A stretch of DNA of 64,000 nucleotides from Clostridia bacterium. Its GTDB lineage: Bacteria; Bacillota; Clostridia; Oscillospirales; Acutalibacteraceae. The notes under the pieces are model-generated. The model was not told where the DNA came from, did no database searches, and saw nothing but the letters and a program-made list of their open reading frames with translations. Positions within the stretch are counted from its first letter, which is position 1. Each line of letters starts with the position of its first letter. Shown here piece after piece: positions 8,127-16,553 of the stretch. The position numbers and the translations under genes were made by a program. Location: positions 62,001-126,000 of the forward strand of contig JAFRMR010000003.1 in NCBI GenBank assembly GCA_017430535.1, read 5' to 3'.

Positions 8127-9635
8127 ATGGCTTACTTTTTCAATGAACCTTCAAGAACTTTCAGCGAATATCTCCTTGTGCCCGGCTATACTTCCAAGGA
8201 CTGTATTCCCGATAATGTCTGCCTCAAAACACCGCTTGTAAAATACAGAAAAGGTGAAGAAGAGTGCCCTATAACGCTTAATATACCTATGTGCTCTGCA
8301 ATAATGCAGTCTGTATCAAATGATACCCTCGCCATTGCGCTTGCAAAAGAAGGCGGAATATCATTTATTTACGGCTCCCAATCAATTGAAAATGAAGCTG
8401 CGATGGTTTCAAGGGTTAAGAATCATAAAGCCGGTTTCGTTATCAGCGATTCAAACCTCAAGCCGGATTCCACTCTTCAGAATGTTCTTGATTTATTTGA
8501 AGAAAAAGGTCACAACACCATGGCCGTTACCGATAAAGGCACTGCAAACGGCAAGCTTCTCGGTGTTGTTACCAGCAGAGACTACAGGGTAAGCAGAATG
8601 GATCCTTCCACTCCGGTATCGGATTTTATGACTCCCATAGAAAAACTTGTTACTGCCGGTGAGAATACTTCCCTGAAAGAAGCCAACGATATTATCTGGG
8701 AGCATAAACTTAATTCACTCCCCATTATTGACTCAAACGGCAATCTTCTCTACTTTGTATTCAGAAAAGACTATTCACAGCACAAAGAGAATCCCCAGGA
8801 GCTTCTTGATGACAACAAGAGGTATATGGTAGGCGCAGGTATCAACACCAGAGATTTCAGGGAAAGAGTACCCGCTCTTGTTGATGCCGGCGCAGATGTG
8901 CTCTGCATAGATTCATCTGAAGGATACACCTGCTGGCAGGAAGAAACTCTTAAATTCATCAGGGAACAGTACGGCGATAAAGTAAAAGTAGGCGCCGGAA
9001 ATGTAGTTGACAGAGACGGTTTTCTTTTCCTTGCAAAAGCCGGAGCAGATTTTGTAAAAGTCGGTATAGGCGGCGGCTCAATCTGCATTACAAGAGAAAC
9101 CAAAGGTATAGGCAGAGGCCAGGCAACAGCTCTTATAGAAGTTGCCAAAGCAAGGGATGAATATTTTAAAGAAACAGGCATTTATATTCCTGTCTGTTCC
9201 GATGGCGGTATAGTTCACGATTATCATATGACACTTGCACTTGCAATGGGCGCAGACTTTATGATGCTCGGCAGATATTTTGCCAGATTTGACGAAAGCC
9301 CCACAGAAAAGATTATGGTAAACGGCGTATATGTTAAAGAATACTGGGGCGAGGGTTCAAACAGAGCCAAAAACTGGCAGAGATACGATTTGGGCGGCAA
9401 AACAAAGCTGAGCTTTGAAGAAGGCGTTGACTCTTATGTAACTTATGCCGGCTCACTTTCGGATAATGTAGCCAAGAGCCTTTATAAAGTTAAATCCACA
9501 ATGTGTAACTGCGGCGTTATAAACATACCGGATTTCCAGAAAAACGCAAAACTGACAGTTGTTTCGGCAACCAGTATTGTTGAGGGCGGTTACCACGATG
9601 TAATGCTCCGCTCAACAACCACCCCCGGCAGATAA
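8127..9635 (+). CDS. guaB: IMP dehydrogenase (GIGGGS subfamily)
   Basis: IMPDH oxidises IMP to XMP with NAD, the committed step to guanine nucleotides. The 502-residue protein shows the family order: N-terminal barrel part (NIPMCSAIM, residues 53-60), a CBS-domain pair about 105-215, then the rest of the barrel with IDSSEG, VGAGNVV, the catalytic loop with Cys320 (GSICITRE), CSDGGI and the mobile flap with the Arg-Tyr dyad in WQRYD. The loop reads [11 protein letters not shown] where most bacterial enzymes read GIGPGSICTTR, and the tail motif TMCNCG is distinctive; I recognise this as a separate subfamily found in anaerobic Firmicutes. The gene starts two bases after the DHFR stop, with GGAGGAATAATT in front, so it is co-translated with the folate genes. 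Confidence 0.92.
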   Translation: MAYFFNEPSRTFSEYLLVPGYTSKDCIPDNVCLKTPLVKYRKGEEECPITLNIPMCSAIMQSVSNDTLAIALAKEGGISFIYGSQSIENEAAMVSRVKNHKAGFVISDSNLKPDSTLQNVLDLFEEKGHNTMAVTDKGTANGKLLGVVTSRDYRVSRMDPSTPVSDFMTPIEKLVTAGENTSLKEANDIIWEHKLNSLPIIDSNGNLLYFVFRKDYSQHKENPQELLDDNKRYMVGAGINTRDFRERVPALVDAGADVLCIDSSEGYTCWQEETLKFIREQYGDKVKVGAGNVVDRDGFLFLAKAGADFVKVGIGGGSICITRETKGIGRGQATALIEVAKARDEYFKETGIYIPVCSDGGIVHDYHMTLALAMGADFMMLGRYFARFDESPTEKIMVNGVYVKEYWGEGSNRAKNWQRYDLGGKTKLSFEEGVDSYVTYAGSLSDNVAKSLYKVKSTMCNCGVINIPDFQKNAKLTVVSATSIVEGGYHDVMLRSTTTPGR

Positions 9636-9647
9636 TTAAAAAACATT

Positions 9648-9696
9648 CAGCACCCTCACATACAGTGAAGGTGCTGATTTTATAGTATTTTTACAA
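9648..9696. terminator. Terminator after guaB
   Basis: An imperfect 12-bp stem (CAGCACC-TCAC / GTGA-GGTGCTG, 9648-9676) followed by ATTTTATAGTATTTTT. It closes the folate/nucleotide operon and lies at the end of the converging FAD-reductase gene. Confidence 0.75.
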
Positions 9697-10993
9697 TATT
9701 CTTTTCAATTTGGTCTTTCCATTGAACGATTTTTTCTTTATTATATACAGCCGGAGGATTTTTATATACTCCGGCGTTTTTGCTGCCTTTAATAATTCCG
9801 GATAATATTGCAAATAAATATTTCGGCTTTTTTAAACCTCGTTTGAGTTTGCCCAGCAAAGATATAAATGATGTTTTTTTGCCTGCCCCTGCGAGATCCG
9901 AAGACTGAATAATTCCGTTTTCAAAAAGGAAATCAACGCCCTCATACGGCAGTGACAGAATAGCATTTTTCAATCCTTCGTTTTTGGAAGCTTCCGCTCC
10001 GCACTCTGTATGAAATCTTCTGTTGTATTCCCAAAGCACATCGGCGGTATAATCTTTATCGATATTTTCAGCAAGAACCTCAGAAAGAATTATGCCGGCT
10101 TTTATTGATAAATCAATACCCATACCGTTCATAGGCATAGTCATAAAGGCGCTGTCTCCGGCGGCCGCATATCCGTCGGCAACCATTACGGATAAAGGTC
10201 TCCTTACCGGTATGTATCCGTAAGATCCGCCGTTTATAATACTGCTGCCGATCCAGGGGTGGTTCTCTCTGAAAATTGCAATCTGTTCATTTACTTTTTC
10301 ATCGGTGAGCTTATCAATTCTTCCTATTAAAATATCAACAGAGTTTTCATTTGTGCAGCACCAGGAAAGGCCCTGTTCCCTTTCGTGATACATATATACC
10401 TCAAACGGCAATTCAGGGTTAATATCACTGCATTTATCAAAATATGCCCGCCAGGCATAAAACAAATCTCCCCTGCCTGGATTTCTTTCAATCATATATT
10501 CTTCGGGAAGGTTTGAACGAACAGGCGAAAAAACTCCTGCGCAGTCAACAACAATATCTGCATAATATTCTTCTTTATCGGTTTTTATACCTGTTACACG
10601 GCCTTCGGCAATTATCGGGCCTGTTATATCGGTGTTGTATATAAACCTTGCTCCGGCTTTCTCAGCGCTTGTAATAAGCATATTTATCAGCGGTTTGCGC
10701 CACATTACTTTTTGCTTATCATTTTCGGAGTATGTTACAGGTACAGATGTCCTTTTTGACGGGCTGATAAAAGCGCTGTCCCCTCTGTATCTCCATGAAT
10801 TATCGGGGAAATCGTTTATCGATTTACCGGTAACAGATTCAAGCAGCTCAAATGTAAACCTGTCCTCCCAATCGTGGCCAAGGTTTTCTCTGCTGTTTTT
10901 TTCTATTATCAGCACATCAAATTCAGATGCAGGCAGTTTTGAAGCAAGAACAAGCCCTGCGTGACCTGCTCCGGCAATAATAACTTTTTTCAC
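9680..10993 (-). CDS. FAD-dependent oxidoreductase, geranylgeranyl-reductase-like
   Basis: A 437-residue flavoprotein of the p-hydroxybenzoate hydroxylase/geranylgeranyl reductase fold. Seen: N-terminal dinucleotide motif GAGHAGLVLA (residues 8-17), a VVDCAG motif near 150, and the second FAD motif AAGDSAFMTMPMNGMGI in the last third. The C-terminal 90 residues are lysine-rich and have no match I can name. It starts at GTG 10993 after GGGGGGAGTGATACC. Family members reduce isoprenoid double bonds or hydroxylate aromatics; in Clostridia close relatives are unassigned, so the substrate is unknown. It appears monocistronic between two terminators. Confidence 0.7.
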   Translation of the reverse strand: MKKVIIAGAGHAGLVLASKLPASEFDVLIIEKNSRENLGHDWEDRFTFELLESVTGKSINDFPDNSWRYRGDSAFISPSKRTSVPVTYSENDKQKVMWRKPLINMLITSAEKAGARFIYNTDITGPIIAEGRVTGIKTDKEEYYADIVVDCAGVFSPVRSNLPEEYMIERNPGRGDLFYAWRAYFDKCSDINPELPFEVYMYHEREQGLSWCCTNENSVDILIGRIDKLTDEKVNEQIAIFRENHPWIGSSIINGGSYGYIPVRRPLSVMVADGYAAAGDSAFMTMPMNGMGIDLSIKAGIILSEVLAENIDKDYTADVLWEYNRRFHTECGAEASKNEGLKNAILSLPYEGVDFLFENGIIQSSDLAGAGKKTSFISLLGKLKRGLKKPKYLFAILSGIIKGSKNAGVYKNPPAVYNKEKIVQWKDQIEKNIVKIL

Positions 10994-11043
10994 GGTATCA
11001 CTCCCCCCTCTCTATTATAAACTGATTTTTCAATAATGCAATA

Positions 11044-11080
11044 AACCGGCAAAAACAAATTTGTTTCCGCCGGTTTTCTG
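11044..11080. terminator. Hairpin between htpG and the FAD reductase gene
   Basis: A long inverted repeat (AACCGGC at 11044-11050 pairing with GCCGGTT at 11069-11075, continued inward through AAACAAATTTGTTT). The T-tract is short on both sides, so it may be an inefficient terminator for htpG. Confidence 0.55.
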
Positions 11081-11081
11081 C

Positions 11082-12971
11082 TTATTTACTTAACAGCTCA
11101 CAAACATATTTGCTGTGCTCAACGGGGTTGTCTATTGCCCTGCCCGCAATAAGGCAGGCCTCATCGTAAAGAAGAACAGCATATTTTTTTATTTCATCTT
11201 TGTCATCATTCATGCCGTTAATAAGTTTTTGAGCAACGGGATGATCAATGTTGATTTCAAGAACGATATCCGCTTTGATTTTATTATCACGGGCACCCGG
11301 AAGAGAATTCAGCGTTTTTTCCATATCCAATGATATTTCGCCTTCTGTTGAAAGGCATACGGGATGGCCGCTGAGCTTGTTTGTAAACCTTACATCAACA
11401 ACTTTACCTTCAAGCGCTTCTTTCATTGAAGCAAGCAGATCTTTTGCATCATCATTTGATTTTTTCAGGCTTTCTTTTTCTTCATCAGAAGTAAGGTCGA
11501 AATCCTCATCGCAGATATTTGCAAACTCTCTACCCTCATACTCGTGAAGAGTTTTTACTACAAATTCATCTACATAATCCGTAAGAAGCAGCACTTCAAT
11601 ACCTTTGCCGATTGCAGCATCATATTGGGGCAGCATTTTGATTTTATCTTCGGTTTCGCCGCAGGCATAATATATTTTTTTATCTTCTTCCTTCAGCCTT
11701 TCAACATACTCGCCTATGGTGGTCATCTTATCTTCATAAGATGATTTGAATATAAGTAAATCCTTGAGTTCATCTTTATGAAGACCATACATATTATATA
11801 TGCCGAACTTAATCTGGGTACCGAATTCCTTGAAGAACTTTTCGTATTTTTCTCTCTCGGTTTTCAGCATTTTTTCAAGCTCGGATTTAATTTTCTTTTC
11901 AACTGTTTTGGCAATAAGCTTAAGCTGGCTGTCATGCTGAAGCATTTCTCTGCTGATGTTAAGGGATAAATCTTCGCTGTCAATAAGTCCCTTTACAAAG
12001 CTGAAATAATCTGGAAGCAAATCAGGGCATTTATCCATAATGAGAACGCCCTTTGAATATAACTGCAGGCCTTTTTCATAATCCTTGGTATAGTAATTGA
12101 AAGGCGCATGAGCCGGAATATAAAGCAAGGATTTATAAGTTGCATTGCCTTCAACGCTTGAATGTATTACTTTCAGAGGATCTTCAAAATCAAAGAATTT
12201 TTCTTTATAGAAATTATTGTAATCTTCTTCCTTAACTTCTGATTTATTCTTTTTCCAGATGGGAATACGGCTGTTGAGCACTCTTGTTTCGGTTACATCC
12301 TCATATTTGCCTTCTTCCCCTTCAACCGGTTTTGATTCTGTAAAATCCATTTTTATTGGATGGCGGATATAATCTGAGTATTTCTTTACAAGAGATGAGA
12401 TAGTGTATTTATCAAGATATTTGCTGTAATTCTCATCGTCGGTATCTTCTTTTATGTGCATCTCAACAACTGTTCCGAAGCCGTCTTTTTCAGTTTCGCC
12501 GATTCTGTATCCGTCAGTACCATTTGATTCCCATATATATGCTATATCAGAGCCAAATGCTTTTGTATATACGGTCACCTTATCGCTTACCATAAATGCA
12601 GAATAAAAGCCGACACCAAACTGACCTATAATATCAATATCTTTGCTGTCGTCATTTTCGGTTTTGAAATTAAGCGAACCGCTTTTTGCTATAGTTCCCA
12701 GGTTGCTGTCAAGCTCATCCTCGGTCATACCGCAGCCGTTATCGGATACCCTGATAATGCGGCTGTCTTTATCAATATCGATATTTATTACGAAATCATC
12801 GGCATTAAGGCCGACGGATGAATCGGTAAGCGATTTGAAATACAGTTTGTCTAGTGCATCGGAAGCATTGGAAATAATCTCTCTGAGGAATATTTCCTTA
12901 TGAGTGTAGATGGAGTTTATCATAAGATCCATCAGTCTTTTAGATTCGGACTTGAATTGCTTTTTCTTCAT
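11082..12971 (-). CDS. htpG: Chaperone HtpG (bacterial Hsp90)
   Basis: HtpG is the cytoplasmic Hsp90, an ATP-driven homodimeric chaperone. The 629-residue length is normal. The N-terminal GHKL ATPase domain shows EIISNASDALDKL (about 31-43, the ATP-contacting Glu/Asn), DNGCGM near 78-83 and GQFGVGFYSAFMV near 112-124. The middle and C-terminal dimerisation domains follow without interruption. The ribosome site is GAAAGGTGATG. A CIRCE element lies about 85 bases upstream, so HrcA repression is likely; in Bacillus subtilis htpG is outside the HrcA regulon, which makes this point worth noting. Confidence 0.96.
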   Translation of the reverse strand: MKKKQFKSESKRLMDLMINSIYTHKEIFLREIISNASDALDKLYFKSLTDSSVGLNADDFVINIDIDKDSRIIRVSDNGCGMTEDELDSNLGTIAKSGSLNFKTENDDSKDIDIIGQFGVGFYSAFMVSDKVTVYTKAFGSDIAYIWESNGTDGYRIGETEKDGFGTVVEMHIKEDTDDENYSKYLDKYTISSLVKKYSDYIRHPIKMDFTESKPVEGEEGKYEDVTETRVLNSRIPIWKKNKSEVKEEDYNNFYKEKFFDFEDPLKVIHSSVEGNATYKSLLYIPAHAPFNYYTKDYEKGLQLYSKGVLIMDKCPDLLPDYFSFVKGLIDSEDLSLNISREMLQHDSQLKLIAKTVEKKIKSELEKMLKTEREKYEKFFKEFGTQIKFGIYNMYGLHKDELKDLLIFKSSYEDKMTTIGEYVERLKEEDKKIYYACGETEDKIKMLPQYDAAIGKGIEVLLLTDYVDEFVVKTLHEYEGREFANICDEDFDLTSDEEKESLKKSNDDAKDLLASMKEALEGKVVDVRFTNKLSGHPVCLSTEGEISLDMEKTLNSLPGARDNKIKADIVLEINIDHPVAQKLINGMNDDKDEIKKYAVLLYDEACLIAGRAIDNPVEHSKYVCELLSK

Positions 12972-13054
12972 AAAAACATCACCTTTCTGTTGCAGAATAT
13001 TCTACTATTGCGTATAATATTTTTTGTTAAAATAATGTTAATAAACCGTTAATT

Positions 13055-13081
13055 ACAGCACTCAGGTATTTTGAGTGCCGA
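13055..13081. promoter_or_regulatory. CIRCE operator (HrcA) near htpG
   Basis: ACAGCACTC-N9-GAGTGCCGA, against the consensus TTAGCACTC-N9-GAGTGCTAA. The inner seven bases of each arm match exactly apart from the outermost positions, and the nine-base spacer is exact. It lies 84 bases upstream of the htpG start codon and also 48 bases upstream of a divergent promoter, so it could affect both. Confidence 0.85.
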
Positions 13082-13128
13082 AAATTGACATTTTACAAAT
13101 TAAATGCTGAATATTTACAGAAATTTAA

Positions 13129-13157
13129 TTTACTGTAAACCAGGAATATGGTATTAT
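13129..13157 (+). promoter_or_regulatory. Putative promoter of the membrane protein/acyltransferase group
   Basis: TTTACT (13129-13134) and TATTAT (13152-13157) with a 17-base spacer, 23 bases before the ATG at 13180. Confidence 0.55.
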
Positions 13158-13179
13158 TTTTCAAAAGGAGGAGAGATAA

Positions 13180-13989
13180 ATGAAAAGAATTATGGAATAT
13201 ATCGATTCCTCTCTCACTGCTTTTCCAAAAAGCAAATATTCGGAAAAATTCAGACAGAATCTTATTGAAGAGGTTACGGAAAGAGCAAATGATATTACAC
13301 ACGCCGGATTATCGGACGAAAAGGCGATTGAAGATATTATTATCAGTGAACATAATGATATTAAGGCCGAATACAAAGAATATGTAAAAGAACTGAATGC
13401 TTCTAAAAATAAAAGGCGTAATTTCCTGATAAAACTTTTCATTTCGGTTATTTATTTTCTGACTGTACTTTGCCTTTATTTTGTTATCAGCTCAGCTACA
13501 AAGGCCTGGTCTGTAACATGGGTGCTGCCGGTATGCTCGGTTATCGTATACATTTCGGTAATTCTTTTTATCCCTATTGCAACCTTAAGCAAGAAAAGCA
13601 CTTTATTTGTTACGCAAACAGCAAGGCTCATATTGCCTTTTATCGTATTCAACTATTCAACGGTCGCTTTTCTGATTTTTCATTTTGTTTTCGGTTTTGA
13701 AAAATCCTGGCTTGTTTTTATTGCAGGCGTAGTGCTTATGTTTGTTGCAGACGGCATTTATGTAGAAATAACAGCTGAAAGATTCGCAATATTCTTCCAC
13801 CTGCTCTATATTGTCCCCGCTTTTACAATGCTTTATATCATATTTGCGGTTCTGAATATTATTCCCTGGGGTATAGGCTGGGTTATGATTCCGGGTTCCC
13901 TTGTGATAGTGCTTGCGGTAATAGTAATACGGCTCATTATGCATAACAGGGCAGATAATTCTCTCGGAGAGGAGGAGCCTGAACTGTAA
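13180..13989 (+). CDS. Membrane protein with N-terminal permease-prefix-like helical domain
   Basis: A 269-residue protein of unknown function. Residues 1-80 are soluble and helical, with a pattern (FRQNLIEEVTERANDI ... AIEDII) resembling the small cytoplasmic prefix domain of DUF1700/HAAS-type proteins, where the domain often accompanies PadR-type regulators. Residues 85-260 hold about six hydrophobic spans, two of them rich in aromatic residues. The C-terminal tail is acidic (GEEEPEL). The ribosome site AGGAGGAG is strong. Its TAA overlaps the ATG of the acyltransferase gene by one base (TAATG), which shows tight translational coupling and suggests the two proteins work together at the membrane. 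No PadR-type regulator gene is adjacent. Confidence 0.6.
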   Translation: MKRIMEYIDSSLTAFPKSKYSEKFRQNLIEEVTERANDITHAGLSDEKAIEDIIISEHNDIKAEYKEYVKELNASKNKRRNFLIKLFISVIYFLTVLCLYFVISSATKAWSVTWVLPVCSVIVYISVILFIPIATLSKKSTLFVTQTARLILPFIVFNYSTVAFLIFHFVFGFEKSWLVFIAGVVLMFVADGIYVEITAERFAIFFHLLYIVPAFTMLYIIFAVLNIIPWGIGWVMIPGSLVIVLAVIVIRLIMHNRADNSLGEEEPEL

Positions 13990-15281
13990 TGGAAAAGAAA
14001 AAACTAAAAGCCGAGCTCTGGGATAAAATGCACTACCTGTTTCGTGATTACAATGACAGAATGGTTCATCTTGAGCTTGAGTATGATTATAAAATCGATA
14101 TTGACGCACTTAAAACCGTTATAATCTGTTTTTTTGAAAAAATCCCTGTTCTTCATTCCTCTTTTACAGATAATCACATAAGCCCGTATTGGACTGTAAA
14201 TAATTACACCATTGATGAAATTCTGACTGTTAAAGATATTGATGAAAGTGATATTGCACAAGAGGTTGACAGCTTTTTAACACAATACATTCCGCCTGAA
14301 GCTAATGTTCAGATGAAGGTAGGTGTATTTTATCACGGCGATAAATCCACATTGTGTATTGTTGAAAACCACATGTGCATGGACGGCGGAGACTTCAAGT
14401 ATTTCTGCAAATCACTCTGTGAAAACTATAATAAATACATTGATGAAAAAGTAACACCTATTGATGTAAGAAGCGGCTCAAGATCTTATCAGACTGTTTA
14501 TAATGATTTTAAACCCTCAGATAAAAAAGCGGCAGAAAACCTTTACAAAAACATAAATAAATCCGATAACCACAGATTTCCCTTTGCAGAAGCCACTGCG
14601 GAAGATAAGTCGTTTATTGCAAAACGCATAATCCCGGCTGAAAAATTTCTGAAAATTAAAACCGAAGGCAAAAAATACGGCGCTACAATAAATGATATGA
14701 TTATGGCGGCATATTTTTACTCAATTTATGAGCTTGCCGGTTATGATGAAAGCGAAAGTATGTGCATATCCAGCGCCATTGATTTAAGAAGGCATAAAAA
14801 AAATATTGAAGACTCCGGCTATACAAACCACACGGCCTGGATGCAGTGTAAAATTCCCGAGCGCGGAAAAGATATTTTTGCCACTCTTCAGTACTCCGTA
14901 AGAAGCGCCAACCAGTTCAAACAGGATAAGTTTATGGGACTTCACGGTCTTCCTCTTCTTTCACTTGGATATAAAATAATGCCTCACGCAGCAAGTGAAG
15001 AGATTATAAAAATCGGCTATTCAAATCCGTATTTTGCAATGAGCAATATAGGCATACTTGAAACAGATAAACTGGCACTGCAAGGCCATGAACCTGTAAA
15101 CGGATTTATGAGCGGAGCCGTTAAGTATAAGCCGTTTATCCTTCTCTCGGCAACCACTATGAGAAATGTGCTTACTTTATCTGTTTGCTGCCGTGGGAAT
15201 GAGGAAGACAAAAACATAATCAATAAATTCTTTGACTTGATTGAAAAAAATCTGGATAAGCTTATTGCAGGTAATGATTAA
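13989..15281 (+). CDS. Condensation-domain-like acyltransferase, stand-alone
   Basis: A 430-residue protein with the two-lobed chloramphenicol-acetyltransferase/NRPS-condensation fold signature. Seen: ENHMCMDGGDF (residues 126-136), which keeps His128 and Asp132-Gly133 of the HHxxxDG active site but has Asn for the first His; a DLRRH segment near 263-267; and a C-terminal YKPFILLSATTM strand that resembles the latch region. Family relatives include alcohol O-acetyltransferases, PapA5-type and WS/DGAT-type enzymes that move acyl groups from CoA or carrier proteins to alcohols or amines. No carrier protein or adenylation domain is encoded nearby, so an acyl-CoA donor is likely. The substrate is unknown. 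Coupling to the upstream membrane protein suggests a lipid or envelope role. Confidence 0.7.
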   Translation: MEKKKLKAELWDKMHYLFRDYNDRMVHLELEYDYKIDIDALKTVIICFFEKIPVLHSSFTDNHISPYWTVNNYTIDEILTVKDIDESDIAQEVDSFLTQYIPPEANVQMKVGVFYHGDKSTLCIVENHMCMDGGDFKYFCKSLCENYNKYIDEKVTPIDVRSGSRSYQTVYNDFKPSDKKAAENLYKNINKSDNHRFPFAEATAEDKSFIAKRIIPAEKFLKIKTEGKKYGATINDMIMAAYFYSIYELAGYDESESMCISSAIDLRRHKKNIEDSGYTNHTAWMQCKIPERGKDIFATLQYSVRSANQFKQDKFMGLHGLPLLSLGYKIMPHAASEEIIKIGYSNPYFAMSNIGILETDKLALQGHEPVNGFMSGAVKYKPFILLSATTMRNVLTLSVCCRGNEEDKNIINKFFDLIEKNLDKLIAGND

Positions 15282-15311
15282 AACGAAAAAAGAACAATAA
15301 AAAACGATTTT

Positions 15312-15884
15312 ATGAAGATTTTTTTTGACCTTTTTCTCGCTTTTTTTAAAACCGGATTATTCACATTCGGCGGCGGCTATGCAATGCTGCCGCTTATTGA
15401 GCGTATCTGCGTTAAAGAAAAACAGTGGCTGACTGATAAGGAGATGTCGGATTTACCTGCCATAGCTGAATCATCTCCCGGCCCCGTAGCAATAAACTGC
15501 GCAACTTATGTAGGATACAAGCAAAAAGGTACCGCAGGAGCTTTTGCGGCAACCTTAGGTATGGTTGTTCCCTCATTTATAATCATTCTGGTAATTTCTT
15601 TTTTTCTTGACAGATTCCTAGAAAATAAATGGGTTGCCGGAGCTTTTTACGGTATTAAAATTGCTGTTGGTATTCTTATTATTGATGCTGCTGTAAAGCT
15701 TTTTTCAAAGCTTCCGAAAAACACTCTGACAATAACTATCGGCGCTGTATCATTTATTCTTATGATGGCAGTGAATATCTTTGCTATCAGAATTACTTCT
15801 ATTGTATTTATGCTTTTTGCAGCCGCAGTCGGCTTCATTATATATCTCGTGAATAAAAAACGCACGGGAGGTAATGAAGCATGA
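15312..15884 (+). CDS. Chromate transporter family protein, first half (ChrA N-type)
   Basis: A 190-residue membrane protein with one CHR domain of about six spans. Seen: the signature FFKTGLFTFGGGYAMLPLIE at the N terminus and SSPGPVAINCATYVGYK near 57-73. Short-chain CHR proteins occur as tandem pairs whose products insert with opposite topology and act as a heterodimer equal to one full ChrA. Characterised members export chromate driven by proton gradient, but in many anaerobes the natural substrate is unknown. It has no strong ribosome site (preceding bases are AACGATTTT), and its end overlaps the next gene by four bases. Confidence 0.88.
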   Translation: MKIFFDLFLAFFKTGLFTFGGGYAMLPLIERICVKEKQWLTDKEMSDLPAIAESSPGPVAINCATYVGYKQKGTAGAFAATLGMVVPSFIIILVISFFLDRFLENKWVAGAFYGIKIAVGILIIDAAVKLFSKLPKNTLTITIGAVSFILMMAVNIFAIRITSIVFMLFAAAVGFIIYLVNKKRTGGNEA

Positions 15885-16447
15885 TATATCTTATGCTTTT
15901 CCTCGAATTTTTGAAAATCGGAGCTTTTACATTCGGCGGCGGATATGCAGCTATACCTCTCATCAGAGAAACCGTACTGTCAAATAGCTGGCTTGATGAT
16001 TCGATGCTCTCGGATTTGATTGCAGTAAGTGAAAGTACTCCCGGACCTGTTATGGTCAATATGGCAACTTATATCGGAAGTACACAAGCAGGTATAATCG
16101 GAGCTGCAATTGCTACCCTTGCAGTAGTGCTCCCGGCTTTTATATTTGTTCTTCTTCTTATTAAGATATTGAATAAAGCATTGAATTACGAGGGTTTCAA
16201 ATCTGCACTCGGAACACTGAAGCCCTGCATTGCAGGCATAATACTTGCAACAGGAATTTATATGGCTTTTAACAATATAATCGGCTCGGTTCAGAATCCG
16301 GCGTTTGATTTAAAAGCAGTTATATTAACCGTTGTTCTTGCAGCAATATATTTCGGCTCAAAAAAGTTTCTCAAAAAAGGTTTGTCGCCGATTATTCTGA
16401 TTCTGATTTCCGGAGCAGCGGGAATTGCTGTTAAGTGCTTAATATAA
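15881..16447 (+). CDS. Chromate transporter family protein, second half (ChrA C-type)
   Basis: A 188-residue partner of the preceding protein. It repeats the CHR signature (FLKIGAFTFGGGYAAIPLI) and STPGPVMVNMATYIGST near residues 51-67. The ATGA overlap with the first half and the GGGAGG ribosome site inside that gene support production of equal amounts. The pair ends the four-gene group that starts at 13180; a terminator follows. Confidence 0.88.
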   Translation: MIYLMLFLEFLKIGAFTFGGGYAAIPLIRETVLSNSWLDDSMLSDLIAVSESTPGPVMVNMATYIGSTQAGIIGAAIATLAVVLPAFIFVLLLIKILNKALNYEGFKSALGTLKPCIAGIILATGIYMAFNNIIGSVQNPAFDLKAVILTVVLAAIYFGSKKFLKKGLSPIILILISGAAGIAVKCLI

Positions 16448-16478
16448 AATTTATAACATTACACGGTTTTAATTTAAA

Positions 16479-16522
16479 AATCCGAATCCTGTACCATACG
16501 ATATAGGATTCGGATTATGTTT
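16479..16522 (+). terminator. Terminator after the chromate transporter pair
   Basis: A perfect 12-bp stem AATCCGAATCCT / AGGATTCGGATT (16479-16516) followed by ATGTTTT. The loop is 14 bases. Confidence 0.75.
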
Positions 16523-16553
16523 TAGCGGTGATTACAAGATAAAATACAGGCTA

